From: an uncultured Candidatus Saccharibacteria bacterium
Lineage (GTDB): Bacteria > Patescibacteriota > Saccharimonadia > Saccharimonadales > Saccharimonadaceae
DNA: 64,000 bases
Reading direction: 5' to 3'
Assembly: GCA_948868795.1 (NCBI GenBank)
Contig: CAQRDK010000005.1
Coordinates: 12,783 to 76,782, forward strand
Shown: piece by piece, positions 17,472 to 25,044 of the stretch
How positions within the stretch are numbered: the first letter of the stretch is position 1
How the letters are laid out: each line of letters starts with the position of its first letter
Translations under genes and position numbers: made by a program
The notes under the pieces: model-generated
Told to the model about the DNA's origin: nothing
The model's database searches: none
Seen by the model: only the letters and a program-made list of their open reading frames with translations

Positions 17472-17490
17472 TGTTGTAATTTTTACAACA
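17472..17490. promoter_or_regulatory. 19-bp palindrome upstream of arcC
   Basis: TGTTGTAA-TTT-TTACAACA, between pgi and arcC. The same 8-bp arms with a 3-bp gap occur at 6264-6282 inside the phosphoketolase gene, and a related TTGTA-N5-TACAA lies at 63894-63908. It looks like a repressor site; no protein can be assigned. Confidence 0.45.
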
Positions 17491-17501
17491 TTTTGCGATG
17501 A

Positions 17502-18755
17502 CTAGAAGCCGGGTTTGCCGAGGCGCATGAACATATTGGTTTTGTAGGCTTCGACGCCGGGCTGGTCGAAAGGATTGACGCCCTGAAGCTTCGCAGAAAT
17601 AGCGCAAGAAAGTTCGAAGAAATAGACGAGCGCGCCAAGCGAGCGGGCGGAAAGGTCGGGGGCTTTGATTTCGAGAACTGGGATGCCGCCAGAGCGGTGC
17701 GCGACGATAGTGGCGTCGAGAGCGTTCTGATTGATGAAGCTAAGGTTCTTACCGGCGAGATAGTTCAGACCATCAAGGTTTTGGGAGTCGGAAGGAACGG
17801 CAAAATCGGTCGCCGGGGCTTGTTCGAGTTCGAGCATGGTCTCGAAAATGTTGCGGCGACCTTCCTGGAGATATTGGCCAAGAGAGTGGAGGTCAGTCGT
17901 ATAGACGACGGAGGCCGGGAAGATTCCCTGGTTCTGTTTGCCTTCGGATTCGCCGAAAAGTTGCTTCCACCATTCTTCAAAATATTGAAGCTGCGGCTCG
18001 AAAGTCGCGAGGATTTCGACGTCGTGGCGGCTTGCGGCGAGTTCGGCGCGGGTGGCGGCGTATTTTATCGCGGCGGCGTTCGCGAGCTGATGATCAAAAG
18101 TGTCGTGGTATTCCGCAGCGGCACCGGCGAGCAAATTGTCGATGTCAATGCCGGCGACAGCGAGAGGCAAAAGACCGACCGCGCTAAAAACCGAGTAGCG
18201 GCCGCCGATGTTGTCCGGGACGACGAAGCGGGTGTATTTTTCTTGGAGAGCTTCGTCATGCAGAGCGCCGCGGTTCGCGTCGGTCGTGGCATAGATGCGA
18301 GCGCGAGCGCCATCGGAGCCGTATTTCTGGATGAGTTTTTCTTTCAGGAAGCGGAAGGCGACGGCAGGTTCGGTCGTAGTGCCAGATTTCGAGATAACGT
18401 TGATAGAGAAATCAGCGTCGCCGAGAGTTTTCAAAAGTTTGTCGAAGGCGAGCGGACTTAAGGAGTTGCCAGCATAGAGAATCTTGGTCTTCGCTTCAGT
18501 TTCCGGGAGGCTTCCGAGAGCTTCGATGAGAGCACGGTGGCCGAGGTAGGAGCCGCCAATACCAATACAGACGAGGAACTTGGAGTCGGACTGAATTTTC
18601 GCCGCAGCGGATTTGATGCTGGCGAGCTCTTCTTTGTTGTAAGTTTCAGGTAGTTCGAACCATCCGCCCATAGCGTCGGCACGGATTTGGCTGATAATTT
18701 CTTGAGTAGCCGCAAGACTCACCGCAACTGGCTGTTCGGTGTTAAACTGAATCAT
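17502..18755 (-). CDS. pgi: Glucose-6-phosphate isomerase
   Basis: Interconverts glucose-6-phosphate and fructose-6-phosphate; 417 aa, the shorter bacterial type. Motifs: CIGIGGSYLGHRALIEAL (sugar phosphate loop), VISKSGTTTEPAVAFR, NIGGRYSVFSAVGLLP, NQGIFPASVVYT and FDQPGVEAYK with the catalytic lysine region. GGAGGT lies just before the ATG. It follows the pilin gene by 25 nt on the same strand and probably shares its transcript. It would feed fructose-6-phosphate to the phosphoketolase. Confidence 0.96.
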   Translation of the reverse strand: MIQFNTEQPVAVSLAATQEIISQIRADAMGGWFELPETYNKEELASIKSAAAKIQSDSKFLVCIGIGGSYLGHRALIEALGSLPETEAKTKILYAGNSLSPLAFDKLLKTLGDADFSINVISKSGTTTEPAVAFRFLKEKLIQKYGSDGARARIYATTDANRGALHDEALQEKYTRFVVPDNIGGRYSVFSAVGLLPLAVAGIDIDNLLAGAAAEYHDTFDHQLANAAAIKYAATRAELAASRHDVEILATFEPQLQYFEEWWKQLFGESEGKQNQGIFPASVVYTTDLHSLGQYLQEGRRNIFETMLELEQAPATDFAVPSDSQNLDGLNYLAGKNLSFINQNALDATIVAHRSGGIPVLEIKAPDLSARSLGALVYFFELSCAISAKLQGVNPFDQPGVEAYKTNMFMRLGKPGF

Positions 18756-18780
18756 TTTTACCTCCTATTTTGAGTTCGGG

Positions 18781-19176
18781 TTATCGTTTGCCGCGCTTGA
18801 TATATGTATCTTCTTTTTCAAGCTGAGCGCGGAGAATATATTCGCGGCATTGGCCGGATTCGTCGCAGTTCGCCGGTTCGTAGCTATAAGAGCTGCCGTC
18901 GATGCCGAGGTTGGTGCCGAAGGGATCGGTAAAGAGTTCAGGGTCGATGACCGGGAGGACGTCTTCCGAGATTTCGGATGGGTAAAAACCGTTGTGAGAC
19001 GGGGCATAATATTCCTCGAGGGCATAATACATGGCGTTGATAGCAACTTTGCGGTCGTCGTCGCGATCCATGGCGTCGACGTTCGCCTTCTGGACGAAGA
19101 AAATAATCAAAAGTAGCGCGGCAAAAGCGCCGACAATCATAAGTTCGATGAGAGTGAAACCTTTTTTGGCCTTCAT
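18781..19176 (-). CDS. Type IV pilin-like protein
   Basis: 131 aa. A short basic leader ends at the prepilin cleavage site G-FTLIEL (MKAKKGFTLIELMIV), followed by the N-terminal hydrophobic helix and a small C-terminal domain with one Cys pair (NCDESGQC). It would be processed by a prepilin peptidase and assembled into a pilus or pseudopilus; together with ComEC at 54475 it suggests DNA uptake. The start is leaderless: TATAAT, 6 nt, ATG. Confidence 0.92.
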   Translation of the reverse strand: MKAKKGFTLIELMIVGAFAALLLIIFFVQKANVDAMDRDDDRKVAINAMYYALEEYYAPSHNGFYPSEISEDVLPVIDPELFTDPFGTNLGIDGSSYSYEPANCDESGQCREYILRAQLEKEDTYIKRGKR

Positions 19177-19205
19177 AGTATTATTATAACACGGTTAGTG
19201 GCTAG

Positions 19206-19871
19206 TTAAGACTTTTGGCAAATGAAGGCAAACGGACAGTCAACGCCGCACGCATCGGGAAGGACTGTTTGAGTCCAAAATTCAATCGGCGCGAGGTGTG
19301 CTTTATTCAGAAGTGGGACAATATCCTCGAGGTTGTGTTTATACCATACAATGTAAAGGTCTTCCTTCGACCCTTCAAGCTGATAGCCGCTTTCTGGGAA
19401 ACAGTTGTTCGTGAAGACAAGCAAAAACTTACCATCATCAGATAGTAAGTCATGGACTTGTTGGAAAAACTTTTCAATAAGGGATTTATTGAGATGTTGA
19501 ATAAGGTGAATCGCAAAAATACCGTCAAACTTTTCATTTCCTAGCTGATCCAGTTCGGTAGCACCGAGGACAAGATTGCGTGAATTTGGCATTTTCTCGG
19601 CCGTGACTTTGACCATTTCCGGAGACAAGTCAGTTGAAGTGACTTCGTAGCCATGATTGTCTAACCAAACCGAAGTATCGCCAGTCCCGCAAGCGACATT
19701 TAGCATTTTCTTGCCATCTTTTGGCAAATTTTCGAGAAACTTTTGCCAAATATTATTCTTTTCAATAATTTCAAAGTCAGGGACGCCATCGGCGTAATCT
19801 GCACCCAAAGCATCATAGCACTGTCGATTTATTTCAATGACAGCGTTGTTATCTAAATTAGTTTTCTTCAT
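19206..19871 (-). CDS. Class I SAM-dependent methyltransferase
   Basis: 221 aa. Motif I is MLNVACGTGDTSVWLD, followed by the acidic motif II TSTDLSPEM, and post-motif segments FDGIFAIHLIQHL and LSDDGKFLLVF. The substrate cannot be read from the sequence; the fold resembles small-molecule methyltransferases of the UbiE/Tam type. It lies between the pilin and tRNA-Met with no shared promoter seen. Confidence 0.85.
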   Translation of the reverse strand: MKKTNLDNNAVIEINRQCYDALGADYADGVPDFEIIEKNNIWQKFLENLPKDGKKMLNVACGTGDTSVWLDNHGYEVTSTDLSPEMVKVTAEKMPNSRNLVLGATELDQLGNEKFDGIFAIHLIQHLNKSLIEKFFQQVHDLLSDDGKFLLVFTNNCFPESGYQLEGSKEDLYIVWYKHNLEDIVPLLNKAHLAPIEFWTQTVLPDACGVDCPFAFICQKS

Positions 19872-19884
19872 GATCTAGGTAAAA

Positions 19885-19961
19885 TGGTAGTACCGACTGG
19901 GATCGAACCAGTGACCTTGGGCTTATGAGTCCCACGCTCTAACCATCTGAGCTACGGTACC
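19885..19961 (-). tRNA. tRNA-Met (CAT)
   Basis: 77-nt cloverleaf with encoded CCA. Anticodon loop CTCATAA; D arm GCTC/GAGC; T arm ACTGG-TTCGATC-CCAGT. The anticodon stem lacks the three G-C pairs of an initiator, so elongator Met is likely; a lysidine-modified tRNA-Ile with anticodon CAT cannot be excluded. Confidence 0.93.
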
Positions 19962-20027
19962 ACAGTTCTGGGGGACAGGAAGTCTCACTACGTTCGACAT
20001 CCTATCTGCTTTCTTGGAAGAAAGCCT

Positions 20028-20058
20028 ATTTTATAATATTCTATGAATATTATAAAAT
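20028..20058. repeat. Perfect 14-bp palindrome between tRNA genes
   Basis: ATTTTATAATATTC and its inverted copy around a 3-nt centre. Each arm contains a TATAAT, so it may supply the -10 for tRNA-Met on the minus strand. Confidence 0.6.
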
Positions 20059-20066
20059 CGTCTTCC

Positions 20067-20152
20067 TGGCGGAAGGGACAGGATTCGAACCTGCGAGGCG
20101 TTAACCTGCCGGTTTTCAAGACCGGTGCCTTCAACCACTCGGCCACCCTTCC
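20067..20152 (-). tRNA. tRNA-Ser (TGA)
   Basis: Type II tRNA with a long variable arm, 86 nt including encoded CCA. Acceptor GGAAGGG/CCCTTCC, discriminator G, anticodon loop CTTGAAA. Confidence 0.95.
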
Positions 20153-20210
20153 GTGTTTCATTATAGCACAGGTTATCGAGGTTGGCAACTTTTCCGACGA
20201 GGTTTTGCGG

Positions 20211-20855
20211 CTATGGAGCGCAAGCGAGTTTCCTGACTGGGTGGCGGAGGACGGTTTTGAGTTTCTCGGGGGCGCAGCGGCGAGGATCGCTGAGATAGAT
20301 TTCGTGATGATAGCGGGGATTTTTGATGTCGAGAGTATAGTTGTTGTCGGAGATGAATTGGTTCATGGCAGAGATAGTTGCCGGTTCGTCGTCATAACTG
20401 CCGAGGTGAAGACATTGGACGACCAAGCCTTCGTCATAAGTCAAAAACTCAACTTTGGAAAAATCTTGTTTCTTCTTCTGCGTGGCTTCTTCAATAGCCC
20501 AGTCAAAATCGGCACGCGTGACAAAATCGGGTAGGCGAATGACGGAAATAAAGTTCATGTCGGCTTTACGACTATAGTCGAGTAAATCGCAGCCATCTTG
20601 CCACCAAAAACCTTCGAGCGGCGGGACAACATACTCGAAAAAGCCTGAAATTTTGTGCGAAGTTTTATGACTCATTTTGAGCGTGAAAGCGATAGCGTAG
20701 AGCAAGCCGATGGAAGCCTTATATTCGCCGCCTTCGAGGTTTGGATCGCCGTGACCACGAACAGCGAGATAGTTCATGGACGGAATCTCGATGAGATGCG
20801 GAGTTTTCGGAGGAAGGTAAAATTCTTTGTATTCTTTCTTGAAATCGAAGGTCAT
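20211..20855 (-). CDS. GyrI-like small-molecule-binding domain protein
   Basis: 214 aa. The pattern LIEIPSMNYLAVRGHGDPN...GEYKASIGLLYAIAF, EGFWWQDG, and a C-terminal HHEIYLSDPRR matches the GyrI-like proteins that bind amphipathic small molecules (known from annotation of the family; ligand unknown). There is no DNA-binding domain. The start at 20855 is leaderless (TATACT, 6 nt, ATG); a frame extension to 21056 crosses the promoter and the divergent thyA start. Confidence 0.82.
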   Translation of the reverse strand: MTFDFKKEYKEFYLPPKTPHLIEIPSMNYLAVRGHGDPNLEGGEYKASIGLLYAIAFTLKMSHKTSHKISGFFEYVVPPLEGFWWQDGCDLLDYSRKADMNFISVIRLPDFVTRADFDWAIEEATQKKKQDFSKVEFLTYDEGLVVQCLHLGSYDDEPATISAMNQFISDNNYTLDIKNPRYHHEIYLSDPRRCAPEKLKTVLRHPVRKLACAP

Positions 20856-20950
20856 AGGTTTAGTATAGCATATGGTGGTTGTAATTTTGACATGGATTTT
20901 TAGATGAAACTGGGGAGATATAGTATATAATAAGATAAAGAACTGGAGGT

Positions 20951-21871
20951 ATGATGACAGCTGAATATAGACCGTATAGCGAGCGCACGCCGGATGAGCA
21001 GTATAAGAACTTAATACGAACGGTGCTGGAGAGGGGGACGTGGGGGCCGTCGCCAATGGTAGATAAAGACGGGAAAGAGGTGCGGACGATTGATCTTCTG
21101 GGGGCGCCAGTGTCGAGGTTTAATATTCTAGAGAATGGGGTGCCGTTCTTGACAGAAAGAAGCTTGAAGGGGTTTTGGAAAGGGGCAGTTGGTGAACTTT
21201 TGGCGTTTATAAATGGGGCGCGGACGCAAGAAGAATTGGAAGAATATAAGTGTAAATGGTGGAAATCGTGGTGTACGGAGAAAAAGTGCGCGAAACGAGG
21301 GCTTGCGGAAGGTGATCTCGGGCCGGGCTCGTATGGTGCGGCTTTCCATGATTTTCCGACAGCAGAGGGCGAAGCGTTTAACCAGTTCGCGGAGATCTTG
21401 AAACAGATGCGCGAGCGACCGGAGTTGAAAACGCATTTTATTTCGCCGTGGATTCCGCAATATACGATTCGGAATAAGGATCATCAGCAGAAAGTCGTGG
21501 TTTGCCCGTGCCACGGGTGGATTCATTTCCGGATTCTGGGCGGGAAACTCAGTATGGTAATGTTCCAGCGGAGTTGCGATATTCTGATTGGCTGCCCGAG
21601 CAACTGGGTACAATATTCAGCGTTACTGCTAGCGGTGGCGGATGTTTTGGGGCTGGAACCGCATGAGTTCGTACATATGATTTCCGATGCGCATATTTAC
21701 GAAAATCAGATTCCGATGATTGAGGAGTTTTTGGCACGACCGACGCATGCGTTCCCAACTTTGAAGATTGTAAATCGGCACGATAATTTGTTTGATTATC
21801 GACCGGATGATTTTGAGCTAACGGATTATGAACCGGAGCCGGCGATAAAAGGGATTCCGGTGGCGATTTAG
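20951..21871 (+). CDS. thyA: Thymidylate synthase
   Basis: Converts dUMP and methylene-tetrahydrofolate to dTMP. About 306 aa. The catalytic cysteine is in VVCPCHGWIHF, followed by MVMFQRSCDILIGCPSNW (dUMP-binding RRSxDxxLGxPFN type, with SN in place of FN) and SDAHIYENQ. A Cys/Lys-rich insertion (KCKWWKSWCTEKKCAKR) sits in the active-site loop region. GGAGG directly precedes two tandem ATGs (20951 and 20954); the second has the more usual spacing. First gene of a cluster with a dCMP deaminase fusion and a HIT protein. Confidence 0.96.
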   Translation: MMTAEYRPYSERTPDEQYKNLIRTVLERGTWGPSPMVDKDGKEVRTIDLLGAPVSRFNILENGVPFLTERSLKGFWKGAVGELLAFINGARTQEELEEYKCKWWKSWCTEKKCAKRGLAEGDLGPGSYGAAFHDFPTAEGEAFNQFAEILKQMRERPELKTHFISPWIPQYTIRNKDHQQKVVVCPCHGWIHFRILGGKLSMVMFQRSCDILIGCPSNWVQYSALLLAVADVLGLEPHEFVHMISDAHIYENQIPMIEEFLARPTHAFPTLKIVNRHDNLFDYRPDDFELTDYEPEPAIKGIPVAI

Positions 21872-21924
21872 GCGTTCGAAGTTTGGTAATTGGGTTTCGA
21901 GAGTTAATTAATAAAGGAGTTAGA

Positions 21925-22017
21925 ATGGAACAGAATACGGTGAAAAAGATGGTGAGCGAGCAAACGATTATTGATGAGGAGACGGGAGTTTTGAAATGCT
22001 CGATTCAAAGTTTCTAG
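21925..22017 (+). CDS. Possible 30-aa leader peptide
   Basis: A short frame, MEQNTVKKMVSEQTIIDEET..., with a strong GGAG 6 nt before its ATG. It overlaps the start of the next gene in another frame. It may couple translation or be a small protein; no homology is recognised. Confidence 0.4.
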   Translation: MEQNTVKKMVSEQTIIDEETGVLKCSIQSF

Positions 22018-22952
22018 AGAATGTGAGCGAGGCGCGGAAGGCCGGCAAGTCGATTGGGCTAGTGCAGGGTTCGTGGGACTTGTTCCACCTCGGGCATTTA
22101 CGATATATTCTGAAGGCGCGGGGGTTGTGTGATTTCTTGATTATTGCGATGGATAGCGACGAGAAGATTCGCAAACGCAAAGGGCCGACGCGGCCGGTAA
22201 TCCCGGAGGGGGAGCGGTATGAGTTTATTTCCCTGCTCGGGATTGCGGATGAAGTTGTCGTGAAAGCGGCGGACGAGCCGAAGTGGCATTTGATTAAGAC
22301 GGTGAAGCCGGATGTTTTGGTCGCGATTAAGGAGAATTATACGGACGAACAGGTCGAGAAGTTGGAGAAGTTTTGCGGGAAAGTAGCAGTTTTGCCACGC
22401 CAGGCGAAAACTTCGACTTCAGATAAAATTCGCCAGATTACACTTAGCAGTCGCTTGCGCAAGGTGGAAGGGGTTGAAGAAAAAGTTGCGAAGGCAGCGG
22501 CCGGCATGAAGAAACGAATTCATTATTCAAAAGAAATGCCAGAGCCGATTCCGGAACTCTTGAAGGAACTGAGAAAATCGACGGATGATGTTTGTCCGAC
22601 GGCAGCGGCGTGTTTTTGGAACGGGCAGTGGATGTTCGGAACGAACCAGATTGATTTTACAATTCCAGAGTATGATATTCAGAATCGGACAGAGTTGTTT
22701 TATGACACGGTTGAACATGCGGAAATTAACCTTTTGAAGAAGCTTGGAAAAGTAAAAACACTCGAGAATACGGCGTTTTATGTAACGTTGTTCCCTTGCG
22801 ACCATTGTATGAAAGTTTTGGCGAATAAGGGCGTGAAAGAGGTTTATTATCTCGAAGATCATCCGGATCGAAACTGGAGCAAGCGTTCGCATGCTTTGGC
22901 AGAGAAGAAAGGTATTAAGACGATTTGTTTAGTGGAGGGTGGCAATGAGTAG
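21996..22952 (+). CDS. Cytidylyltransferase-like domain fused to a dCMP deaminase domain
   Basis: 318 aa. Residues 1-135: nucleotidyltransferase with the HxGH motif in SWDLFHLGHLRYIL and the family segment for ATP contact TSTSDKIR. Residues about 170-318: cytidine/deoxycytidylate deaminase with the zinc motifs VEHAEINLL (HAE) and LFPCDHCMKVL (PCxxC). dCMP deaminase gives dUMP, the substrate of ThyA next door, so the C-terminal half fits the cluster. The job of the N-terminal half is unclear. A GGAG lies 8 nt upstream of the ATG. The gene overlaps the HIT gene by 8 nt. Confidence 0.88.
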   Translation: MLDSKFLENVSEARKAGKSIGLVQGSWDLFHLGHLRYILKARGLCDFLIIAMDSDEKIRKRKGPTRPVIPEGERYEFISLLGIADEVVVKAADEPKWHLIKTVKPDVLVAIKENYTDEQVEKLEKFCGKVAVLPRQAKTSTSDKIRQITLSSRLRKVEGVEEKVAKAAAGMKKRIHYSKEMPEPIPELLKELRKSTDDVCPTAAACFWNGQWMFGTNQIDFTIPEYDIQNRTELFYDTVEHAEINLLKKLGKVKTLENTAFYVTLFPCDHCMKVLANKGVKEVYYLEDHPDRNWSKRSHALAEKKGIKTICLVEGGNE

Positions 22953-23460
22953 CGAAGATGTAGCCGGGGTCGGGGTGGGGATGCCCAGTCCTGAGGTCGG
23001 GCGGGGCTGGGGTAAGTATAAATACATTTATCCGCCGAATGCGCGGGGGCAGGAGCAGCTGGACATTATGCTGCGGATGGAGGCGGCGGACCGCGATCCG
23101 ATGGCGCCGGAGTATATCGAGCAAGAGATTTTGTTCATGACGAAGTATTGGCATGTTTCGCGGAATCGTTTCCCTTATGAGGGGGCGGAGCAGCAGTTTT
23201 TGATTGTGGCGGTGGATCCGGTTTATAAAATCGAAGATATGACGCCGGAGATGTGGCTGGATATGCAGCAGATTTGGTATAAGTTGATGAATGAGTATCA
23301 GATGGAAGGCGGGGCGTTCTGTATGCGCTTTGGCGATCCGGCACGATCGGGGGCGTCGCTCACAAGGTTGCATGCACACTTAATCATGCCCGCTGAGGGC
23401 GAAAAAGTGCGGCCGCCGATTGGGGGAAAGAAAGCTCTGAAGCCGGGATTACATTTGTAG
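22945..23460 (+). CDS. HIT-family nucleotide hydrolase
   Basis: 171 aa. The histidine triad is present as RLHAHLIMP, with the upstream HIT-fold segment FLIVAVDPVYKIEDMTPEMW. HIT proteins hydrolyse or transfer nucleotidyl groups (Ap4A, NMP adducts). The start at 22945 is preceded by GGAGGGT and overlaps the upstream stop, so it is coupled to the deaminase fusion. A house-cleaning role in the thymidylate cluster is inferred from position. Confidence 0.87.
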   Translation: MSSEDVAGVGVGMPSPEVGRGWGKYKYIYPPNARGQEQLDIMLRMEAADRDPMAPEYIEQEILFMTKYWHVSRNRFPYEGAEQQFLIVAVDPVYKIEDMTPEMWLDMQQIWYKLMNEYQMEGGAFCMRFGDPARSGASLTRLHAHLIMPAEGEKVRPPIGGKKALKPGLHL

Positions 23461-23505
23461 TTAGTGCTTCTAGTTTTTGTAGTCGGCGTTTTGGGGTTGT
23501 AGTTG

Positions 23506-23540
23506 AAAAACTCCTCCGCGTTTCTATATGGAGGAGTTTT
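23506..23540. terminator. Bidirectional terminator between the thymidylate cluster and yebC
   Basis: GAAAAACTCCTCC pairs with GGAGGAGTTTTC. T-runs appear on both strands, so it can end both convergent transcripts. Confidence 0.9.
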
Positions 23541-23563
23541 CTGATTTTAGGACTCGCGTTGTT

Positions 23564-24265
23564 TTATGCGGCGTTAGTATGGACGGCGGTGACGTCGTCA
23601 AGGTCGTCAAGAGCATCAAGAAGTTTCTCGACTTTTTCTTCGTCGGCTTCGGCGACAGCAATGGTCGTGGTCGGGATGTATTTCAGCTCGGCGTCGGTGA
23701 CAGTGAGGCCGGAGTCAATCAGAGCGGCGCGGACTTTCATGAGGTCGCTCGGCGCAGTGAGGATTTCGAGACCTTCATCGGTTTCGTCAACATCTTCGGC
23801 GCCGCTATCTAGCGCGGTCATCATAGCATCTTCGCCTTTTTCGGAAATCATAATCCAGCCTTTGCGGGCAAACTGGAACATAACGGAACCAGGGTCAGCC
23901 ATGCGGCCGCCATTCTTCGAGAGGGTGTTGCGGACTTCTGGCATAGTGCGGTTCTTATTGTCGGTCGCGACTTCGATAATGATGCCAACGCCGCCAGGGC
24001 CGTAACCTTCATAAGTTTCTTCGATGAGAGCAGCGGCGGACTTGTCAGCGACGCGGGCAATAGCACGTTCGATATTCACCTTCGGCATATTTGCCTGACG
24101 AGCCTTCTCGAGCATCATCGCGAGCGACGGGTTCATGTTTGGGTCGGTGCCGGAACGCGCGGCGATAGCGATTTGGTTAGCAATTTTCGTGAAGAGCGCG
24201 CCACGCTTTGCGTCGACGACGGCTTTCTGGCGTTTGGTGGTGGCCCATTTACTGTGTCCGGACAT
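23564..24265 (-). CDS. yebC: YebC/PmpR-family protein
   Basis: 233 aa, normal length. Begins with the family signature SGHSKWATTKRQKAVVDAKRG, followed by EEGYGPGG-type EETYEGYGPGGVG and the C-terminal LDALDDLDDVTAVHTN. YebC proteins act as DNA-binding regulators or help ribosomes through difficult sequences, depending on type. A 46-nt leader with GGAAGG separates it from a TATAAT at 24317-24312. Confidence 0.95.
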   Translation of the reverse strand: MSGHSKWATTKRQKAVVDAKRGALFTKIANQIAIAARSGTDPNMNPSLAMMLEKARQANMPKVNIERAIARVADKSAAALIEETYEGYGPGGVGIIIEVATDNKNRTMPEVRNTLSKNGGRMADPGSVMFQFARKGWIMISEKGEDAMMTALDSGAEDVDETDEGLEILTAPSDLMKVRAALIDSGLTVTDAELKYIPTTTIAVAEADEEKVEKLLDALDDLDDVTAVHTNAA

Positions 24266-24362
24266 AAGTTTCCTTCCCTATTGTTATTTTGATCAAAACT
24301 AGTTGTTTCTATTATACCATACTTTTCCAGATACGGAAGACTGGCATGATTATAGATGCTTC

Positions 24363-24809
24363 TTATGAACACTTCGGTTCGATGAAGTGAATCATGGTGG
24401 AAAAGTTGCCTTTCCCGTCTAGGTACTCGAGTTCATAGTCGTATTTGCGATGATAGCAATCGGCTCTTTCGTAGATTTCTTTGACTTCGCTATCTTTTCC
24501 AGAGAAAGTTTCCCATTTTGGATCGCTAAGCGGTGGGAGAGTTATTTCGCAGGGCGTAGTTTCTAGACTGAGTGAAGCAAAGTCTATAGATGCGAGAGCT
24601 TCTACAAGCTCCGAATTATCCTCGATAGTGCCGAGAGCATAGTCGAAATATTGCCCGTCCGTCGTCCAGTTACAACCCAGCCCGACGAGGTCAATCCACG
24701 GGACTATGCCTGCAGCACATTCCCAAAAGTTGCCAATAGTTTCGACTTGTTGCCAATCAGAGCAATCAAAAGTGGCTTTGATGCCACGGAAAATTGTATT
24801 ATTATCCAT
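24363..24809 (-). CDS. Small effector-binding-like protein, tentative
   Basis: 148 aa, four or five cysteines, no membrane segment. The end (YELEYLDGKGNFSTMIHFIEPK) resembles the closing strand of AraC-effector-binding/GyrI-type domains, and the GyrI-like protein at 20211 lies nearby. The resemblance is weak; function unknown. It is adjacent to tRNA-Leu on the same strand. Confidence 0.55.
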   Translation of the reverse strand: MDNNTIFRGIKATFDCSDWQQVETIGNFWECAAGIVPWIDLVGLGCNWTTDGQYFDYALGTIEDNSELVEALASIDFASLSLETTPCEITLPPLSDPKWETFSGKDSEVKEIYERADCYHRKYDYELEYLDGKGNFSTMIHFIEPKCS

Positions 24810-24819
24810 AATGAAATCG

Positions 24820-24906
24820 TGGTGCCCGAGACAGGGGTTGAACCTGCACCTGATTGCTCAGACTAGCACCTGAAGCTAGCGCGTCTGCCAATTCCGCCAC
24901 TCGGGC
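24820..24906 (-). tRNA. tRNA-Leu (CAG)
   Basis: 87-nt type II tRNA with encoded CCA. Acceptor GCCCGAG/CTCGGGC, anticodon CAG in GCTTCAGGT, and a variable arm. Its 5' part closely resembles the familiar bacterial tRNA-Leu(CAG). Confidence 0.95.
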
Positions 24907-24984
24907 ACATGTGTCGACAACTTGTTCCCGGCGAGGAATAAGTGTAGCTCGCAACGGTGGGTCGACTTGGAGTTATTATATCAC

Positions 24985-25013
24985 AAAATACCCCTGTCTG
25001 GTAGGGGTATTTT
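24985..25013. terminator. Intrinsic terminator downstream of ftsH
   Basis: AAAATACCCC pairs with GGGGTATTTT across a 9-nt loop. It is oriented to end the ftsH transcript on the minus strand and also has T residues on the plus strand. Confidence 0.85.
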
Positions 25014-25044
25014 AATGCGTTATTTAGTTTCGGTGGCAGTAGAT

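Noticed and set aside
19988..20188. 66-codon frame over tRNA-Ser
   Set aside because: It is the complement of a tRNA gene, a common false frame.
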